26,466 bases of DNA from a virus (IMGVR_UViG_3300033144_004569:1-26466), one strand, 5' to 3'. Shown: positions 14,276-21,531, counted from the first letter of the stretch. Notes: generated by a model not told the origin, from the sequence alone. A program made the numbers and translations.

Positions 14276-15484
14276 CTAAAAAGGGAGGAAGCTATAGTTC
14301 ATCCCGTTAATTTGTTTCATCGCCAGCCTGAATTCGTATGCTGCGTCATAAGCACAGTACTCCATGAGTTTAGTCCGGCCCTGTCTGGTTTCTGTCAGTT
14401 CCCGGGTCTGATTAAACGAGTTGGCATTTTTATAGTCGCTACCCACCAGGTATGGATGGATCTCGCTGTCGTAATCGATGATACCGAAATTGACGTAGGT
14501 CTGAAACTTCAGACTGGTGATACCGGATCTGTTATCCAGAACATGTGCGGCCAGCATACTGTCAAACTCCCAGCTGACTGGCTTGGCATTGAACTTAACC
14601 CGGGACCAGGTATCCTCATATTTCATATTGTGAGCCATCATCCCGATCATGGGATTCTCAAGCAAGTTAATCAATGGCTGGCGCTCATTGCGTGTAGGTG
14701 GTATCATGAAGCTTAAAACCTTGTTCTCATCCACAGCCACGGCAGCACAGACAATCCTGTGCCCCGCAGCATAAGGTTTTAGGCCAGTGGTTTCAAAGTC
14801 AATAGCAATCAGATCAGTTTTTATAACATTCAACATTTCAATCTCATCATAGATAACTTCAACTTTTTTAGGTTTGGGTAAGGCCTTATTTACCAGATCA
14901 AACGCTTTCTTGAGATCTTCGGACCAGGTAAAGTCAGCACTGCCATCGTCCATGTGGCTGATGTAACTGGGATGAAAGGTGGGAACAATCCAACAGGCAA
15001 GATCCTGATCGGGAATTTCCCATCCTCTCCATTTTGTAATACCTCCCAGATCTCTTTTCCATCTCTTACCGATCACTGACTTCAGGGCCGTTGCACCCAA
15101 TAGGATAATCACCTCTGGTTGGAACTTGTCAATGGCGGGATTGACAATGACTTCCCTGCAGCAGTCTATCTCGAAGTTCTTGGGATCACGGTTTTTAGGT
15201 GGGCGACAATTTATTGCGTTGAGAACGACACAGTCCTCGAACAGATCAATACCTTCTCTTTTAAAGAAACGACGCAGCAGCTGGCCGGTCTTGCCTTGGA
15301 AGGGTAGACCCCGGTCATCCTCCACTTCCCCGGGAGCCTCACCAATGACCATTATCCTCTTACGGAAATTGCCATGAGGTTGGATCCTGGGACTGTCACA
15401 ATACTTGAACAGCTTGCAGGACTCACAGGTCAGGGCTTTCTTATCTACCCTGCGCTTAACCGTTGTTTCTTTGAAGGTGGTCAT
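14276..15484 (-). CDS. uracil-DNA glycosylase fused to 3'-5' exonuclease
   Basis: A 402-residue fusion. Residues 1-200 are a family 4/5 uracil-DNA glycosylase: iron-sulfur Cys at 20, 23, 93 and 108 (or 109), motif A GEAPGEVED (48-56), LGAT at 129-132, and motif B FHPSYI (H171). Residues 222-395 are a DnaQ-like proofreading exonuclease: DFETTG (D229, E231), AHNMKYED (284-291) and YCAYDA (Y376, D380). Both active sites look intact. SPO1-like polymerases, to my memory, carry a UDG-type domain ahead of exonuclease and polymerase; here the polymerase (11164-12561) is a separate gene, two ParB-like genes away. The enzyme pair would remove uracil and misincorporated bases during replication. The stop codon leads into a 20-base gap. 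Confidence 0.9.
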   Translation of the reverse strand: MTTFKETTVKRRVDKKALTCESCKLFKYCDSPRIQPHGNFRKRIMVIGEAPGEVEDDRGLPFQGKTGQLLRRFFKREGIDLFEDCVVLNAINCRPPKNRDPKNFEIDCCREVIVNPAIDKFQPEVIILLGATALKSVIGKRWKRDLGGITKWRGWEIPDQDLACWIVPTFHPSYISHMDDGSADFTWSEDLKKAFDLVNKALPKPKKVEVIYDEIEMLNVIKTDLIAIDFETTGLKPYAAGHRIVCAAVAVDENKVLSFMIPPTRNERQPLINLLENPMIGMMAHNMKYEDTWSRVKFNAKPVSWEFDSMLAAHVLDNRSGITSLKFQTYVNFGIIDYDSEIHPYLVGSDYKNANSFNQTRELTETRQGRTKLMEYCAYDAAYEFRLAMKQINGMNYSFLPF

Positions 15485-15771
15485 TTACCAGTCCATTTTG
15501 TTTTGAGTTTTTGTAGTTCCTGATATTCATCAAGTATATCTTCTGGCACAGATTTCCCCTGCATCAGGTACATGCGGACAATTTTATAGACTTCTATGTA
15601 GCGTTCATCCAACCAATCCCACCATGTTTTCTCCATTTCTGGTATGGGTGGTGGTTTCGAATTACTTTTTTCCAACCAATCTCCAAGTAATTCCCGGGGA
15701 AGTAAGTTCCTGTCATCCTTTTTTACAAACTCGGCAAAGGCAACCATCTCCCTTGATTCAAATAGTCTCAT
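15481..15771 (-). CDS. 96-residue hypothetical protein
   Basis: An alpha-helical protein with a proline-rich centre (KSNSKPPPIPEMEKTWWDWL) that could bind a partner, and acidic helices after it (RYIEVYKIVRMYLMQGKS). It is coupled by ATGA to the UDG-exonuclease gene and starts 2 bases after the Glu/Pro-rich protein, so it probably works with the replication proteins. No domain recognised. Confidence 0.6.
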   Translation of the reverse strand: MRLFESREMVAFAEFVKKDDRNLLPRELLGDWLEKSNSKPPPIPEMEKTWWDWLDERYIEVYKIVRMYLMQGKSVPEDILDEYQELQKLKTKWTGK

Positions 15772-15773
15772 AG

Positions 15774-16622
15774 TTATTTGGCTTTACGAGTTGACTTCTT
15801 CGGCATGTTTCCTGCATCCCGCAAATAACCAATCACCTTTGTCACGAGGCTATGTGCTGTGCGTATACCTGGTGTGGTGGTTTTATCCAATACCATCCCA
15901 GTCTTCGCCACAAACAATTCCCTTAAGTGTGCGAGTGTGGTATCTGGATTCTGACAGGCCAGTTCCAAGGCAATGGAATATGGTGATTTGCCACGTTCCC
16001 AGTTGGTTTGTTTGCGTCTTATCTGAACACCCTCTTTCAATAATTTCTGGACCAGGGCATCAACATCCAAATCGGCTAGGGTATTTTTTGTTTCAGGTAC
16101 CGGATCAGGTACCGGTACTTCTTCGGTACTTTCTTCCTCTACAGGTGGTTCCTCTGGTTCTGGTTCAGGTTCAGGTTCAGGTTCCTCTTCAGGTTCCTCT
16201 TCCGGCTTTTCCTCTACAGGTGGTTCTTCCTTAACAGGCTTCTTTTTCCTGGGCTTCTTTACCTTTTTAGGTTCGGGTTCCTTCTCTGGTTCCGGTACAG
16301 GCTCTCCCATGTCCAAGGCAATCTTGGTCCGGGTCACAAAGAGTGCACGAATGGATATGTCCTCGTCAATGTCTTCCCTGTTGCTGGAGAAGATGGCATC
16401 ACCCAGTGAGGTGCTTTCCACGATCTCACACAGATCATCAGTTAGCTTATCTGTCGGTGCGAGTATGTCCACGGCTTCATGGATCTTTAGCAGGATTTCT
16501 TCTTCCTCCCCAGTGGTGGGTACGATTTGCTCATCAGCTTTTAGATTCTGTACCTCACCATCTAAAAGTTCGTTCAATTCATTGGCAACCAGTTCCAGTT
16601 GCTCAGTAGTTACTTTTGTCAT
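15774..16622 (-). CDS. Glu/Pro/Lys-rich hypothetical protein with helical ends
   Basis: A 282-residue protein in three parts. Residues 1-105 are acidic and helical. Residues about 106-180 are low-complexity Glu/Pro/Lys, including a run of alternating Glu-Pro pairs encoded by the hexamer repeat near 16154-16201. The last 100 residues form a globular helical domain (SPYSIALELACQNPDTT, GIRTAHSLVTKVIGYLRDAG). The pattern suggests two domains joined by an extended charged linker, as in scaffold or chromatin-like proteins. I cannot name a family. It overlaps the next upstream gene by one base (TAATG). Confidence 0.65.
   Translation of the reverse strand: MTKVTTEQLELVANELNELLDGEVQNLKADEQIVPTTGEEEEILLKIHEAVDILAPTDKLTDDLCEIVESTSLGDAIFSSNREDIDEDISIRALFVTRTKIALDMGEPVPEPEKEPEPKKVKKPRKKKPVKEEPPVEEKPEEEPEEEPEPEPEPEPEEPPVEEESTEEVPVPDPVPETKNTLADLDVDALVQKLLKEGVQIRRKQTNWERGKSPYSIALELACQNPDTTLAHLRELFVAKTGMVLDKTTTPGIRTAHSLVTKVIGYLRDAGNMPKKSTRKAK
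16154..16201. repeat. hexanucleotide tandem repeat coding Glu-Pro
   Basis: Eight consecutive hexamers of the ctggtt/caggtt/cctctt type run through the coding region of the Glu/Pro-rich protein. They read as alternating Glu and Pro codons on the minus strand. Slippage here could change linker length in whole dipeptide steps without breaking the frame. Confidence 0.7.
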
Positions 16623-16858
16623 TATTCTATAGGTTTTAAATTGAATTTGTAATCAACAATGATCAGTTCACCCTCAATGGTTGAGCCAACATGTAGTGTT
16701 CCATCTTTAATGGCTTGGAATGTGGGCTTGTGATGTGCCCTATGACCATAGATTACTTTGCTGATGGCAATATCACGACCAACCTGATTGAGTACCAATC
16801 GATAAGATCGTGCTTTGAACAAAGGTGTAATGACTTTAATGGTGTATGTATTATACAT
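16622..16858 (-). CDS. 78-residue beta-rich hypothetical protein
   Basis: The start is ATG 16858 (MYNTYTIKVITPLFKARS), 7 bases after the helicase stop and after an A-rich leader (CATAACAATAAC). A GTG 14 codons upstream keeps the frame but reads over the end of the helicase gene and is unlikely. The protein alternates as strands (YTIKVITPLF, SYRLVLNQVG) with a His-rich turn (YGHRAHHKPT) and a C-terminal strand pair. No domain recognised. Confidence 0.6.
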   Translation of the reverse strand: MYNTYTIKVITPLFKARSYRLVLNQVGRDIAISKVIYGHRAHHKPTFQAIKDGTLHVGSTIEGELIIVDYKFNLKPIE

Positions 16859-16865
16859 GTTATTG

Positions 16866-18431
16866 TTATGGAAAATAACTTTGCAAACAGGGTTGGCCAC
16901 GCTTCAGGTTCTGCAGCACTACAATTACTTCGTGCTCTGAAAAGGCTCCCTCACGCTTTACCAGTTCATTGATACGCATCATCCCAATCTTCTTCTCCCT
17001 GCCGTGCTTATCCTGGTTGAGTCCGTACATGGCCGTGACCTGACCGTACTTTCTCTTGTCCTCAGAGAAGTTTGCCATTGACAGTATATTCTGATCATAA
17101 CTCTTGGCATCGGATTGTGTGGCGGTAATTACTAATGGCTCTCCAAGGCTTTTATCTTGGGATAATCCTCGGAGATCTTTCCAGACTTCGAATTGCTGGT
17201 GACGGAAATCGGTGGTATGGAACTCGGATACTAACAAGTCTGCATAATCAATTATAACGGCATCGGGAACAAAACTAGTTTGTTTTTCCCACATTTCCAA
17301 ATGAGTTCGTATATTTTTTACAGAAAGTGTTCCATTAACATGTGTGGAAAGTTTGAGATTAGCTTTGTCAGTCATGGTTGCATGAAATTTTTTCTTCGCT
17401 TCTGCCATTGTCAGTGGCTTTCCGGCGTTGATCTTATTAATCCACACCGAACCATGACCACGTTTGACCCAATAGTCATCACAGTTATGACAGGATTCAT
17501 AACCCAATTGCATGTCCTTATTCATTTTCCATGCGTCCTTCAACTGCTCAAGCGTTATCTCGGTTCTTATCTGCTTTTCAGTCCATTCCTCCAACACACC
17601 TACTTCAGATTGTCTTTCAGGTTTTTCACAGGTGTTTATTTGGTTCCAGATACAATCCCGGCAAGGTTCCCACATCTCCCCGGTATACTCTTCGATGTTG
17701 GATCGCTTGGTCAGATGGACACATACTCGCATGATCTGATCTTCTTCGGACATATCACCAGCCTGGAAGAATGCAACCTTTTTCTTACCCCGGGCAGCGC
17801 GTACGGCCATATCCATAAGGAAGAAGGTCTTGCCTCGTTTCTCCGTAGCCATAAACGCTACAAATGCACCACGCCTGAGTTCCCGGTTCCAGTACTTTCC
17901 CAGTTGACGTGGGTACTTGATTATAATCTCCTCAGTACGATTGAATGCTTTCTCCACCTTATCCAGTGCCGACACATCTTTAAAGTCTACTTCATTACCA
18001 ATTTCTTTGGCTACGGGTTTATACTCACTGGCCAGGTTCTCGGCATCCAACAAATTACCATCTAACAAATATCCCTTGATTTCTTCGGAGAAGATCTCGA
18101 GATTGCGTGTAGTGAAATGTTTATGGGTTATATCTAGCAGGTAGGTTAGGTTGATTGGTTCTTCTTCGTTGATGTCAGCCAGACCTGGGAGGATTTCATC
18201 GGATATATCCTCTGCCATATCATCTTGCAGGGAATCGCGCTTGCTGTGGAATATACTCCAGATGTCTTTGCCTGGTGCTTTGTTATATTGGTTATAATAT
18301 TCCATGGACCATATAGCCAATAGCTTACAAGCAGGTTCCTCTATTAGCTGCGGATTCCAGATAAGAGTGATTTCACGTAGGTAATCTTCGGAAGTGATCA
18401 ATCCTATTACGATCTTATGTTCGATGTTCAT
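16866..18431 (-). CDS. DnaB-type replicative helicase with Cys-rich insert
   Basis: A 521-residue hexameric helicase candidate. Residues 1-150 are the N-terminal helical domain. The RecA-like ATPase starts about 170: a modified Walker A MATEKRGKT (194-202), a catalytic Glu in DMSEED (about E229), Walker B VIIDYADLL (D395), then a motif 3-type ITATQSD and an Arg/Lys-rich C-terminus. Between residues 250 and 335 an insert carries five Cys in C257-x2-C260, C268, and C314-x2-C317, suggesting a zinc-binding insertion seen in some phage DnaB proteins to my memory. It unwinds DNA at the fork with the primase and loader. Coupled to the methyltransferase by ATGA. Confidence 0.85.
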   Translation of the reverse strand: MNIEHKIVIGLITSEDYLREITLIWNPQLIEEPACKLLAIWSMEYYNQYNKAPGKDIWSIFHSKRDSLQDDMAEDISDEILPGLADINEEEPINLTYLLDITHKHFTTRNLEIFSEEIKGYLLDGNLLDAENLASEYKPVAKEIGNEVDFKDVSALDKVEKAFNRTEEIIIKYPRQLGKYWNRELRRGAFVAFMATEKRGKTFFLMDMAVRAARGKKKVAFFQAGDMSEEDQIMRVCVHLTKRSNIEEYTGEMWEPCRDCIWNQINTCEKPERQSEVGVLEEWTEKQIRTEITLEQLKDAWKMNKDMQLGYESCHNCDDYWVKRGHGSVWINKINAGKPLTMAEAKKKFHATMTDKANLKLSTHVNGTLSVKNIRTHLEMWEKQTSFVPDAVIIDYADLLVSEFHTTDFRHQQFEVWKDLRGLSQDKSLGEPLVITATQSDAKSYDQNILSMANFSEDKRKYGQVTAMYGLNQDKHGREKKIGMMRINELVKREGAFSEHEVIVVLQNLKRGQPCLQSYFP

Positions 18432-19258
18432 TCAGTGGGATTGTGGTTCTTTATTGCTTCAAAGATGATATGTGCTATTTGTGGTACTATTGAGTTTCCG
18501 AGTGATTTAATTCTGTCCACCCTATTGGATACCCCATCAGCCACTCGACCCACGTCGGGTTCAGTTTCCCACCAACGTTCATACTTAATGCTGTTCCTCC
18601 CTGTTTGTATTTCCCCGTCCGGTGTCCAGTATCGTCTGCTACGGGTGTTGGGAACATCTTCACAAACCTGTCCAGAGTCACGCTTTTGTTGGTGTTGTAA
18701 TTCAGTTCCCCCTTGCTTGGACCGCCCGTGTTCGTTGATTTTCTCTCTATGTGGTCCTGACTCTGTGGTGTGGGAACGTGATGATGTGTACCCGATAATC
18801 CAGAGTCTATCCCTTTTATGCCAGGCTTCGATACCGCAAGCTGGAATAATAAACGATTCGAGTGTGTAACCTTCGCCTTCCAGGTCAGCAGCGACAGTCT
18901 CGAATGCCATACTGACGAATCCAGGAACATTCTCGAAAACCACAAAGGGCGGCTTGATTTGACGAATCGCTGCAATAGTCGCTGGCCAGAGGTAACGGTC
19001 ATCTGCCTTGCCTCCTCGCTTCCCGGCAAAAGAGAACGGTTGACAGGGATCTGAAGTTGAAAGGATATCGATTTTGTTTTGGTATGTTTTAAAATTAGTT
19101 TCTCTGACATCATAGTGTCTGGTTGTATTTGGAAAATGTTTATCTAAAACTTTATTGCAGAAGGAATCTATCTCACAGGTGAAAACATTTTCAATCCCTG
19201 CCCACTCAGCAGCCAATAACCAACCACCTATACCGGAGTAAAGAGAACCGTGATTCAT
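18428..19258 (-). CDS. DNA cytosine-5 methyltransferase
   Basis: A 276-residue C5-MTase with all core motifs in order: motif I LYSGIGGW (SAM binding), motif IV DPCQPFSFAG with nucleophile C72, motif VI ENVPGF (109-114), motif VIII KRDRLWIIG (148-156) and motif IX/X RVDRIKSLGNSIVP (246-259). The variable target-recognition region (about 160-235) is short and hydrophilic. Such phage enzymes methylate the phage genome to evade host restriction. No matching restriction enzyme gene is in the window, so it is likely solitary. It lies between the helicase-loader candidate and DnaB by ATGA overlaps on both sides. A 208-codon frame inside it is also open and is listed separately. Confidence 0.88.
   Translation of the reverse strand: MNHGSLYSGIGGWLLAAEWAGIENVFTCEIDSFCNKVLDKHFPNTTRHYDVRETNFKTYQNKIDILSTSDPCQPFSFAGKRGGKADDRYLWPATIAAIRQIKPPFVVFENVPGFVSMAFETVAADLEGEGYTLESFIIPACGIEAWHKRDRLWIIGYTSSRSHTTESGPHREKINEHGRSKQGGTELQHQQKRDSGQVCEDVPNTRSRRYWTPDGEIQTGRNSIKYERWWETEPDVGRVADGVSNRVDRIKSLGNSIVPQIAHIIFEAIKNHNPTE
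18487..19113 (-). other. open second reading frame inside the cytosine methyltransferase
   Basis: A 208-codon frame, shifted +1 from the methyltransferase, stays open from ATG 19113-19111 to TAG 18489-18487. Its translation contains sequences that recur in phage methyltransferase-associated proteins as I remember them: SSVWHSRLSLLTWKAKVT (67-84), LFQLAVSKPG, MFPTPVADD (153-161) and GGKLNPTWVEWLMGYPIGWT (181-200). The same DNA gives good motif VIII-X in the other frame. Three explanations remain: a real overprinted gene, an ancient frame change that left both readings in different phages, or conservation that simply follows from the other frame. There is no evident leader of its own. Confidence 0.35.
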
Positions 19259-20412
19259 TCAGTGAGACTGTGAATTTTAGTGGAGCCCGTCAGGACATGA
19301 ATATTCAAATTGCTTGAGATGTATCGAATGAACTTGGCGAAGATGGCGTGGTCTGCAGTGTACAGGCTGGAGTTCATGTCATTGATCCAAGACGCTCCGG
19401 ACAACCACTCCGTGTAGTAGTTCACCAATGTCCCGGGAGTCGGTACCGCATCATTGTCCTTGGCAGCATCGGTCTGTTTTCGGAGCATGTACCGCCGCAG
19501 GGTTACCATGTTCTGTGCCAGGTCCAGGTATTCTGATTCGGAAAGGTCGGGCATTGCTTTCTGTGCAAATTCGAAATACCCGTAGAAAGTACCGGCATAG
19601 GATCCCTTGACCTGTGTCCTGATGATTTGTTCTGGTGTCTGGTCCCGTACAGGGGTACTCCGTGATGAACCGTTCTTTCTGTGGTAGGACTTCTCACCAC
19701 TTTCTACGAACGGGGCAATGTAGCCTTTCCGGACAGCTTCCTCGAGTGAGTGGGTGGCTATATCCACTGAAACTTTAACCAACTCCTTCCGGGAAAGTGT
19801 CCGAGCTTGTTTGGTTAATGGTCTGTTAAGTTCTCGCCGGTGCCCTACAAATGCTTCCAGTGAATCTTGAAAGTTTTTATCCTCTTGCCAGTCTTCCGGA
19901 AACATTTCCAAAAATTCCGGAAAATCAAAATTTTTAAACTTTTCTTTTACAGTTTTCTTTTCTTCTGTTTTGTTCTCCTTAGTATTGGGGGTCGTATTTG
20001 AACTGGCTGGGGGTTGTATATCGTCTAGCTGCCCGTCGACATTGCTCTGGCTCTCACTCTCAACATAACGTATTATATTACTTGCTTCAAGTTTATAATA
20101 TTCCTTATTCGCCATGCGTTTTGTCGTGATAAGTTGTGAGTCTTTCAATACTTTTTTACAGGCTTTGATCTTATACAGATTCATTCCCGTTTGCTGCATC
20201 TGCTCATCATGCACCAGATAAAAATAACAGCCTTGTTCCAGCTGTTCATTTTCCTTGAAGTATTTGTGTTTGTCAATCAGGTTTGCTAATAATACTGTTG
20301 GCTCGGGTCCGAACCTTTCCAGTAGTTTTTTGTTGACCATTATATAAGCAGAGGTGGCGAGGATCTCGAATATCTGCTCATCAGATATAACGGAGTGATT
20401 TTCTATTCCCAT
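19255..20412 (-). CDS. winged-helix replication initiator or helicase loader candidate
   Basis: A 385-residue protein. Residues about 20-115 look like a winged helix of replication initiators: ERFGPEPTVLLANLIDKHKYF, a wing near GCYFYLVHDEQMQQ, and LYKIKACKKVLKDSQLITT as recognition helix. A Ser/Thr/Lys-rich linker (about 120-150) follows, then a helical domain (about 155-300). It is the first gene after the leader region and lies just upstream of the methyltransferase and DnaB, which fits a DnaD- or lambda O-type initiator/loader that places DnaB on DNA. No ATPase motif seen, so it is not a DnaC-type AAA+ loader. The family call is a pattern judgement. Confidence 0.6.
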   Translation of the reverse strand: MGIENHSVISDEQIFEILATSAYIMVNKKLLERFGPEPTVLLANLIDKHKYFKENEQLEQGCYFYLVHDEQMQQTGMNLYKIKACKKVLKDSQLITTKRMANKEYYKLEASNIIRYVESESQSNVDGQLDDIQPPASSNTTPNTKENKTEEKKTVKEKFKNFDFPEFLEMFPEDWQEDKNFQDSLEAFVGHRRELNRPLTKQARTLSRKELVKVSVDIATHSLEEAVRKGYIAPFVESGEKSYHRKNGSSRSTPVRDQTPEQIIRTQVKGSYAGTFYGYFEFAQKAMPDLSESEYLDLAQNMVTLRRYMLRKQTDAAKDNDAVPTPGTLVNYYTEWLSGASWINDMNSSLYTADHAIFAKFIRYISSNLNIHVLTGSTKIHSLTE

Positions 20413-20430
20413 AAGAGTGAGATTTTACAT

Positions 20431-20493
20431 AAAAAAAGAACCCGGGAAGTTGGTTCACGACAGGCTAATGCGGTAAGTTTTCCCAGGTTCTTT
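20431..20493 (-). terminator. hairpin with T-run, terminator or attenuator
   Basis: On the minus strand the arms AAAGAACCTGGGAA (20493-20480) and TTCCCGGGTTCTTT (20448-20435) pair over 14 bases with one non-Watson-Crick position, around a loop of about 31 bases. A run of T follows at once (20437-20431). This is the form of an intrinsic terminator. It lies downstream of the promoter at 20572-20602 and ends only 18 bases before the ATG at 20412, so it could end the lipoprotein operon or attenuate the replication operon. Confidence 0.65.
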
Positions 20494-20545
20494 CACCAAA
20501 AATAAACAAGATCATTGAATCAAAATTTTTTACTGCTGTGAACCA
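20451..20545 (-). promoter_or_regulatory. inverted repeat pairing leader with hairpin loop
   Basis: The minus-strand leader contains TGGTTCAC (20545-20538), and the loop of the terminator-like hairpin contains its exact complement GTGAACCA (20458-20451). A CAG/CTG triplet extends the match after a 2-base mismatch. The leader could therefore form an alternative fold that involves the terminator loop. Whether this changes termination is inference. Confidence 0.4.
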
Positions 20546-20571
20546 TTACAACTATCAACTAAAAGAGAATG

Positions 20572-20602
20572 CAAATCTAAACTAAAATATAACACAAGTC
20601 AA
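20572..20602 (-). promoter_or_regulatory. Bacteroidota-type promoter candidate
   Basis: On the minus strand, TTG (20602-20600) and TAGATTTG (20579-20572) are 20 bases apart. This equals the Bacteroidota sigma factor consensus TTG and TAnnTTTG, to my memory, with usual spacing. It lies in the only larger intergenic space (20413-20619) and would drive the replication operon starting at 20412, leaving a leader of about 150 bases. A -35-like TTGACT is also present. Confidence 0.65.
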
Positions 20603-20619
20603 GTGTTTCCAGAAATAGT

Positions 20620-20736
20620 TTAGAAGATCCACCAAATGATCAAGCCAATTGCTACTATCACTATCACCAGGCAGCCTATGGAGAACCAGTTGGGTGGTAG
20701 ATCTCTGTATGGTTGTATGTCGTCGCGCTCATTCAT
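20620..20736 (-). CDS. 38-residue single-span membrane peptide
   Basis: A short gene from ATG 20736-20734 to TAA 20622-20620. A polar N-terminus (MNERDDIQPYRDLPPNWF) precedes one hydrophobic helix (SIGCLVIVIVAIGLIIWWIF) that ends at the stop, so it is a tail-anchored or small membrane peptide. Its start overlaps the stop of the third lipoprotein by one base (TAATG). It is the last gene of this operon, just before the promoter region. Co-expression with the lipoproteins suggests an envelope role, not shown directly. Confidence 0.55.
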   Translation of the reverse strand: MNERDDIQPYRDLPPNWFSIGCLVIVIVAIGLIIWWIF

Positions 20737-21110
20737 TATCGTGGGGCTTTGGTATCATATAAAACATACGTGGGGTTTTCATCCCTGTTTATTAGATTCC
20801 CTTTCCATCCACCGGCACCACCAGCAGAAGGGGAGTGCACTCGTTCATACCTGACGTACAGTAATTCTCCCGGGACAAAACCACATGTGTCTCCCCAAAT
20901 AACATTACATTGCTTGGTGTCAGTGGAGTCCGTCATATAAATTATCATCCGTGCTGTTTTCATAAACTTCCTGGGCATTTGATTGGATGAGTCGTAGTAG
21001 GCATAGGGTTCAATGTGAACTTCTTCCCAGTAATCTGTGCCTACTATCTTGTCCATGAAGTTGCAGCTACACAACGACAGGACCATCATTATAATCAGTA
21101 GTTTTTTCAT
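20736..21110 (-). CDS. phage-encoded lipoprotein (third of three)
   Basis: A 124-residue protein with a type II signal peptide: MKKLLIIMMVLSLCSC with lipobox LCSC and lipidated C16. The mature part contains two further Cys (in TKQCNVIWGDTCGF) that could form a disulfide, and a Gly-rich segment (SAGGAGGWKG). It would be anchored in the inner or outer membrane of the host and face the periplasm or outside. Phage lipoproteins often block superinfection, but the family is not recognised. It follows the second lipoprotein by 2 bases. Confidence 0.7.
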   Translation of the reverse strand: MKKLLIIMMVLSLCSCNFMDKIVGTDYWEEVHIEPYAYYDSSNQMPRKFMKTARMIIYMTDSTDTKQCNVIWGDTCGFVPGELLYVRYERVHSPSAGGAGGWKGNLINRDENPTYVLYDTKAPR

Positions 21111-21112
21111 AG

Positions 21113-21334
21113 TTATTGTTTTTTACATGATACTTTTATGGTGATACCACCACTAGATATAGAAGCTGATTGAGCCGCTTCTTTGGCCTCCTTTCGTGTC
21201 ATTGTACCACATATAACAGACCTTTGCGATCCACTGCTTATGCCTGACAAAGTAGTAGTGCATTCAAAGCACCTTTCTTTTTCACACCCACTAAATAGGA
21301 TGCCAATTACAAATAAGAACATTAGTTTTTTCAT
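21113..21334 (-). CDS. phage-encoded lipoprotein (second of three)
   Basis: A 73-residue protein with signal MKKLMFLFVIGILFSGC and lipobox FSGC (C17), followed by acidic CEKE, as in Bacteroidota lipoproteins that are surface-exported. The mature 56 residues hold four more Cys (at about 22, 25, 42 and 70), likely disulfide pairs, with Ser/Gly-rich segments. It is coupled to the first lipoprotein by ATGA. Small Cys-rich surface lipoproteins can act in exclusion; no homologue is recognised. Confidence 0.7.
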   Translation of the reverse strand: MKKLMFLFVIGILFSGCEKERCFECTTTLSGISSGSQRSVICGTMTRKEAKEAAQSASISSGGITIKVSCKKQ

Positions 21335-21531
21335 CGTCTGAATTTTTTATGTTTTAAAGATTTGGAATTACACACCCAGGTTTTCTTGGGAGGGTGTTTG
21401 TACTTTGGAGCGTTACCCTTACCACAATACCAAATTCCATTGGCTGGGTAGTACGGTATAGTAGATACACTTTTCTGTGTTCCGCAACTGCATAGGCAGA
21501 TTACGCTTAATAAGAGTAGTAGTTTTTTCAT
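21331..21531 (-). CDS. phage-encoded lipoprotein (first of three)
   Basis: A 66-residue protein with signal MKKLLLLLSVICLCSC and lipobox LCSC (C16), then a short mature part with two more Cys (WYCGKGN, WVCNSKS) and a strongly basic tail (SLKHKKFRR). Its signal resembles that of the third lipoprotein. The ATG overlaps the primase stop as ATGA, so it is translated from the primase message, which is unusual for an envelope protein. Role unknown. Confidence 0.7.
   Translation of the reverse strand: MKKLLLLLSVICLCSCGTQKSVSTIPYYPANGIWYCGKGNAPKYKHPPKKTWVCNSKSLKHKKFRR

Noticed and set aside
16140-16275. CRISPR or direct-repeat array
   Set aside because: The short repeats are in-frame Glu-Pro codons without spacers.
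17280-18065. Plus-strand frame of 261 codons
   Set aside because: It mirrors the DnaB-type helicase and contains no domain.
20431-20493. tRNA-like element at the leader hairpin
   Set aside because: GGTTC and CCA-like strings are present, but no cloverleaf or anticodon arm can be drawn; the T-run fits a terminator better.
20413-20619. DnaA boxes or iteron origin
   Set aside because: No clustered TTATNCACA-type sites or direct repeats were found by eye; only the promoter and hairpin are supported.
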